From positions 1-7,452 of the forward strand of contig JAEWIK010000378.1 of the NCBI GenBank assembly GCA_023387135.1: DNA of 7,452 nt, given 5' to 3'. This document shows positions 4,157 through 7,452 of this stretch, in pieces; position 1 is the first letter of the stretch; each line of letters begins with the position of its first letter. Both the position numbers and the translations under genes were made by a program. Source of the stretch: Actinomycetes bacterium. GTDB lineage: Bacteria > Actinomycetota > Actinomycetes > Propionibacteriales > Propionibacteriaceae. Below the pieces are notes generated by a model. That model did no database searches. It saw nothing but the letters and a program-made list of their open reading frames with translations, and had not been told where the DNA came from.

Positions 4157-7012
4157 ATGACAGTGCCGACACCCCCGGAAGTGGCCACCTCAGGATCACC
4201 GGCCGAGGCGCCTTGGGCGTCCCCGGTCGAGGAGCTCGAGCGTGGCCTGGGGGTCGATCCGAGCCGGGGGCTGGACGCCGAGGCCGTTCGCGAACGCCGG
4301 GAACTGTACGGCGCCAACGAGCTGCGTAGCGCACCGCGGACGCCGGCGTGGAGGCGTTTCCTGGCCCAGTTCGCCGACCCGCTGGTGTACCTGCTGCTCG
4401 TCGCCGTGGCGATCTCGTTCGCCGCCTGGTTCGTCGAGGGCGCCGCCGGGGTGCCGGTGGACGTCGTGGTCATCCTCGCGATCCTGGTCGCCAACGCGAC
4501 GCTCGGCTTCGTCCAGGAGAACAAGGCCGAGGACGCCGTCGCCGCGCTCGCCGACCTGACCGCCGCCAGCGCGACCGTGCAGCGCGCCGGACGCCTCGGC
4601 ACCGTCGACGCCACCGACCTCGTGCCGGGCGACGTCCTCGTCCTCAGCGAGGGCGACAGCGTCGGTGCTGACGCCCGGCTCGTCGAGGCGACGGCGCTGC
4701 GCGTCCAGGAAGCCGCCCTGACCGGCGAGTCGGCCGCCGTCACCAAGTCCGTCGACCCGGTCTCCGCGGACGCGGCGATCGGCGATCGCACCTCGATGGT
4801 CTTCAAGGGCACCGCTGTTGTGTCGGGCGTCGGACGGGCCGTCGTCACGGCCACCGGCATGCAGACCGAGATGGGTCGGATCGCGACCATGCTCGACGAG
4901 ACCGAGCAGGAGAAGTCGCCGCTCGACCGCGAGATCGGTGCCGTCTCCAGGATGCTGGGCATCGCCGTCATCGGCATCGCGGTCGTCGTGATGCTCGCCA
5001 TGATCGTGGTCAACGGCGCGCGCACGCCGCAGGAACTCCTCGACGTGCTGCTGCTCGGGGTCTCCCTGGCGGTCGCTGCTGTCCCCGAGGGCCTGCCCGC
5101 CATCCTGTCCGTCGTCCTGGCCATCGGCGTCCGCAGCCTCGCCGAGCACAACGCGGTGATGAAGCACCTCCATTCGGTGGAGACGCTCGGCTCGGCCTCG
5201 GTCATCGCGTCCGACAAGACAGGCACGCTGACCCGCAACGAGATGACGCTCACGAGGATCGTGACGGCGTCGGGGCGCGTGACCTTGTCGGGCACCGGCT
5301 ACGCCCCACGCGGAACTGCCGAGGTCACCGGCGGCGAGGCCGCCGAGCTGGAGGCCCGCCTGCTGCTGACCGGCGGCGTCCGCGCGAACAACGCGCAACT
5401 CGACCACCTCGACGACGACTCCTGGGACATCCAGGGCGACCCCACCGAGGCGGCCTTCCTCGTCGCCCAGCACAAGCTGGACGGCGTCGCCGACAGGGTG
5501 GGCGCCTACCGGCGTGAGGGCGAGGTGCCGTTCAGTTCGGAACGCAAGCTGATGAGCGTCCTCGACCGGTCACACGAAGAGCGCCGACGGATCTTCACCA
5601 AGGGCGCCCCCGACGTCCTGCTCGAACGCTGCACCGACGTGCAGGTGGGCGCCGGCACCCGGCCGCTCACCGACGCCTCCCGCGACGAGTTGCTCAGCAC
5701 CGTCGACGACCTGTCAGCGCAGGGTTACCGGACGCTCGCGGTGGCCTGGCGCGACGCGGACGACGAGGGCGACGACTTCGACGAGGCCGCCGAGCGCGAC
5801 CTGACCTATCTGGGCGTCGTCGGCATCGTCGACCCACCCCGCGAGGAGGCGAAGGACGCTCTCGCCGAGGCACACCGCGCAGGCATCCGCACCGTCATGA
5901 TCACGGGCGACCATCCGACCACCGCGGCCAGGATCGCCGACGACCTCGGCATCGTGGAGCGCGGGCACGCTCGCGCCGTCACCGGGCGCGAACTCGACCG
6001 GCTCGATCGGGACGAGATGCGCGAAGTAGCCCGCGAGGTCAGCGTCTTCGCGCGCGTCGCCCCCGAGCACAAGCTCCAACTGGTCGACGCGCTCCAGTCG
6101 GAGGGCCACATCGTGGCGATGACCGGCGACGGCGTGAACGACGCGCCGGCCCTCAAGTCCGCCGACATCGGGGTGGCCATGGGCATCACCGGCACCGAGG
6201 TGACCAAACAGGCCGCCACCATGATCCTGGGCGACGACAACTACGCGACCATCGTCAGGGCCGTCCGGCAGGGACGCGTCATCTTCGACAACATCAAGAA
6301 GTTCCTGCGCTACCTGCTGAGCTCCAACCTCGGCGAGGTCTGCACCATCTTCTTCGGCGTCATCCTGGCCGGATGGCTCGGCCTGCAGGACCCGGCGAAC
6401 CCCGGGACGGCGATCGTGCCGCTGCTGGCCACGCAGATCCTGTGGATCAACCTCGTCACCGACTCCGGCCCGGCCCTGGCGATGGGGGTCGACCCCGAGA
6501 TCGACGACGTCATGGCGCGCCGCCCCCGGCATCCCGACGAGCGCATCATCGACTCGCGCATGTGGGGAAGGATCGTCTTCATCGGATTGGTGATGGGGGC
6601 CGTCACGCTCGCCGTCTTCGATGCGACCCTGCCCGGGGGACGGTTCACGCTGCTCGCCGACGCGGTGCCGGTCGCCGACCAACTCGCCGTCGCGCGCACC
6701 ACCGCGTTCACGACCCTCGTCTTCGCCCAGTTGTTCAACGCCTTGAACAGCCGCTCCGACGAGGGAAGCGCCTTCCACAGGTTGTTCGTGAACAAGTGGT
6801 TGTGGGGGTCTTTCGCTTTCGTGGTGGTGGCCCAGGTCCTCGTGGTCGAGGTGCCGGTGCTGCAGGCGGCGTTCGGGACGGCGCCGCTGGACGCCGCCCA
6901 CTGGGCGCTCGCGACCGGCGCGTCGGCGCTGGTGCTGCTGCTCGAAGAGCTCATGAAGCTGGCACGCCGGGCGCTGCCGCGCTCCGGGAACCGACACCGT
7001 GCCACCGTCTGA
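4157..7012 (+). CDS. P2-type calcium/cation-transporting ATPase (PacL-like)
   Basis: Membrane ATPase of 951 aa, expected to export Ca2+ or a related cation at the cost of ATP. Seen in order: an N-terminal cation-ATPase domain (about 23-90); TM1-TM2 (about 75-119); the actuator domain with TGES (189-192); TM3-TM4 with PEGLP (310-314, Glu311); DKTGT with phosphorylated Asp353; the nucleotide domain with KGAP (482-485); TGDHP (583-587) and TGDGVNDAP (656-664); and a six-helix C-terminal domain. In TM5, Asn724 and Glu727, and in TM6, Asn765, Thr768 and Asp769, match the Ca2+ ligands of SERCA; the TM8 position that is Glu908 in SERCA is Gln858. There is no N-terminal heavy-metal domain, and no long regulatory tail after TM10. 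It sits 118 nt after vanZ and probably has its own promoter. P2A Ca2+ pump is the best call; Mn2+ or mixed transport cannot be excluded. Confidence 0.92.
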   Translation: MTVPTPPEVATSGSPAEAPWASPVEELERGLGVDPSRGLDAEAVRERRELYGANELRSAPRTPAWRRFLAQFADPLVYLLLVAVAISFAAWFVEGAAGVPVDVVVILAILVANATLGFVQENKAEDAVAALADLTAASATVQRAGRLGTVDATDLVPGDVLVLSEGDSVGADARLVEATALRVQEAALTGESAAVTKSVDPVSADAAIGDRTSMVFKGTAVVSGVGRAVVTATGMQTEMGRIATMLDETEQEKSPLDREIGAVSRMLGIAVIGIAVVVMLAMIVVNGARTPQELLDVLLLGVSLAVAAVPEGLPAILSVVLAIGVRSLAEHNAVMKHLHSVETLGSASVIASDKTGTLTRNEMTLTRIVTASGRVTLSGTGYAPRGTAEVTGGEAAELEARLLLTGGVRANNAQLDHLDDDSWDIQGDPTEAAFLVAQHKLDGVADRVGAYRREGEVPFSSERKLMSVLDRSHEERRRIFTKGAPDVLLERCTDVQVGAGTRPLTDASRDELLSTVDDLSAQGYRTLAVAWRDADDEGDDFDEAAERDLTYLGVVGIVDPPREEAKDALAEAHRAGIRTVMITGDHPTTAARIADDLGIVERGHARAVTGRELDRLDRDEMREVAREVSVFARVAPEHKLQLVDALQSEGHIVAMTGDGVNDAPALKSADIGVAMGITGTEVTKQAATMILGDDNYATIVRAVRQGRVIFDNIKKFLRYLLSSNLGEVCTIFFGVILAGWLGLQDPANPGTAIVPLLATQILWINLVTDSGPALAMGVDPEIDDVMARRPRHPDERIIDSRMWGRIVFIGLVMGAVTLAVFDATLPGGRFTLLADAVPVADQLAVARTTAFTTLVFAQLFNALNSRSDEGSAFHRLFVNKWLWGSFAFVVVAQVLVVEVPVLQAAFGTAPLDAAHWALATGASALVLLLEELMKLARRALPRSGNRHRATV

Positions 7013-7036
7013 CGCTCCCCGGCCGAGCCGCCGCGT

Positions 7037-7042
7037 TAGTCT
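7037..7042 (+). promoter_or_regulatory. Possible -10 element before the small ORF
   Basis: TAGTCT fits TANNNT and lies 24 bases after the ATPase stop. A start site 6-8 bases downstream would give a leader of about 18 bases to the ATG at 7067, with the Shine-Dalgarno inside it. No good -35 is visible at normal spacing, and no terminator hairpin with T-tract separates it from the ATPase gene, so read-through is also possible. Confidence 0.3.
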
Positions 7043-7066
7043 GGCGGGAACGGCGAAGGAGCCAGG

Positions 7067-7177
7067 ATGCAGATCGATCGAACCCCCGAGGACAGGACAG
7101 CCGCCCGCCCCGGGCCGGCAGGTGAGGCATCCGCTCTCCGGGTGCCGAACGGCGCGAACGCGGAGGTGACTGCATGA
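7067..7177 (+). CDS. 36-aa small ORF coupled to the downstream gene
   Basis: An open frame of 36 codons with three marks of translation: GAAGGAG (7055-7061), a strong Shine-Dalgarno 5 bases before its ATG; a stop that overlaps the next gene's start as ATGA (7174-7177); and a candidate -10 just upstream. The peptide starts MQIDRTPEDR and is rich in Ala, Pro, Arg and acidic residues, with no hydrophobic segment and no cysteine, so it is probably soluble or disordered. I recognise no family. It could be a real small protein, or a leader peptide whose translation feeds ribosomes to the next gene. A chance ORF in high-GC DNA is the alternative, made less likely by the joint presence of the Shine-Dalgarno and the ATGA junction. 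Confidence 0.5.
   Translation: MQIDRTPEDRTAARPGPAGEASALRVPNGANAEVTA
7162..7169 (+). promoter_or_regulatory. Strong Shine-Dalgarno GGAGGTGA
   Basis: GGAGGTGA, a near-perfect anti-16S match, ends 4 bases before the ATG at 7174. It fixes that start codon and lies inside the last codons of the 36-aa ORF, so ribosomes ending there would uncover or reuse it. Confidence 0.75.
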
Positions 7178-7452
7178 GGGCGACGATGCTGCTGTGTGAC
7201 CACGCCGAGGTCGCCGAGGGCAAGCTGTTCATCAACGGCGGCGGCTGGGACCAGATCGCTCCCAACGGCGGTCCGACCGGTGTCGCCGTGGTCGTCCACG
7301 TGCCGTGGGACGAGACCAACCGCCCCAAGACCGTGAGGCTCGCTCTCATCGACGACGACGGCCACCCCGTGATCCAGCCCACTCCCGACGGACAGGGCGC
7401 CGTCCAGTTCGAGATGGGGTTCGAAGTCGGACGTCCCCCCGGCCTCCCCCAC
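7174..7452 (+). CDS. DUF6941-like protein, 5' part only
   Basis: The first 93 codons of a gene that is still open at the right edge. The ATG at 7174 is set by GGAGGTGA 4 bases upstream and overlaps the 36-aa ORF's stop (ATGA). The N-terminus (MRATMLLCDHAEVAEGKL, then FINGGGWDQI at 19-28) has the pattern of a family of short actinobacterial proteins that I associate with DUF6941, from memory, whose members start with a hydrophobic strand, a 'D-x-A-x-V-x-x-G-K-L' segment and a Gly-Gly-Gly-Trp turn. VHVPWDETNR (41-50) and the following LALIDDDGHPV (57-67, alternating hydrophobic and charged) suggest a beta-rich fold. No signal peptide, membrane segment or catalytic motif is visible. The function of the family is unknown to me, so none is assigned. 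Confidence 0.72.
   Translation, partial: MRATMLLCDHAEVAEGKLFINGGGWDQIAPNGGPTGVAVVVHVPWDETNRPKTVRLALIDDDGHPVIQPTPDGQGAVQFEMGFEVGRPPGLPH

Noticed and set aside
3964..5473. Long minus-strand open frames (up to 443 aa) opposite the ATPase gene.
   Set aside because: They lie antisense to a gene with every P-type ATPase motif, have low-complexity Arg/Ser/Thr/Asp-rich translations with no recognisable domain, and are typical open shadows of high-GC coding DNA.
5714..6997. A 427-aa minus-strand open frame over the second half of the ATPase gene.
   Set aside because: Antisense shadow with a His/Asp/Gly/Arg-rich translation, no domain, and no credible start signal.
7036..7452. 138-aa minus-strand open frame over the right end.
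   Set aside because: It opposes the DUF6941-like gene, which has a near-perfect Shine-Dalgarno and a recognisable N-terminal pattern; the antisense frame has neither.
1..7452. Mobile elements, attachment sites, CRISPR arrays, tRNA/rRNA genes and riboswitches.
   Set aside because: No transposase or integrase, no spaced repeat array, no cloverleaf or ribosomal motif, and no recognisable aptamer core seen on either strand; base composition looks even across the genes.

Overview
The window is a densely packed, high-GC stretch of bacterial chromosome. High GC throughout, strong third-position G/C bias, GTG starts and the families present (an actinomycete-type VanR/VanS pair, a PacL-like P-type ATPase and a small 'GGGW' protein) point to a high-GC actinomycete. 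I cannot place it more precisely from sequence alone. There are no rRNA or tRNA genes, insertion sequences, integrases or CRISPR arrays, and no gene-free stretch longer than about 160 bases.

Layout. (1) 16-864, minus: a shikimate-dehydrogenase-family (AroE-like) oxidoreductase with an altered substrate pocket. (2) 961-2067 and 2060-2740, minus: a histidine kinase and OmpR-type regulator in one translationally coupled operon, regulator first. Both closely resemble the VanS/VanR glycopeptide-sensing pair of Streptomyces as I remember those proteins. (3) 2741-2818: a 78-base divergent promoter region with two TATCG direct repeats one helical turn apart. (4) 2819-3508 and 3508-4038, plus: a secreted or membrane-anchored VanY-type D,D-carboxypeptidase followed, with a 1-nt overlap, by a VanZ-family membrane protein. 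(5) 4157-7012, plus: a full-length Ca2+-type (P2A-like) cation ATPase. (6) 7067-7177: an unreported-looking 36-codon ORF with its own Shine-Dalgarno. Its stop overlaps by ATGA the start of (7), a DUF6941-like protein that runs off the right edge.

How the genes fit together. The core is parts 2-4, a compact sensor-regulator-effector locus: VanS senses an envelope signal (by homology a glycopeptide or the damage it causes), VanR would act on the shared divergent region, VanY trims terminal D-Ala from peptidoglycan stem pentapeptides so the drug has no target, and VanZ adds an incompletely understood, teicoplanin-type protection. The usual vanHAX genes for making D-Ala-D-Lac precursors are absent from this window. 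The ATPase, the AroE-like enzyme and the 36-aa/DUF6941 pair show no obvious mechanistic link to the van-like locus.
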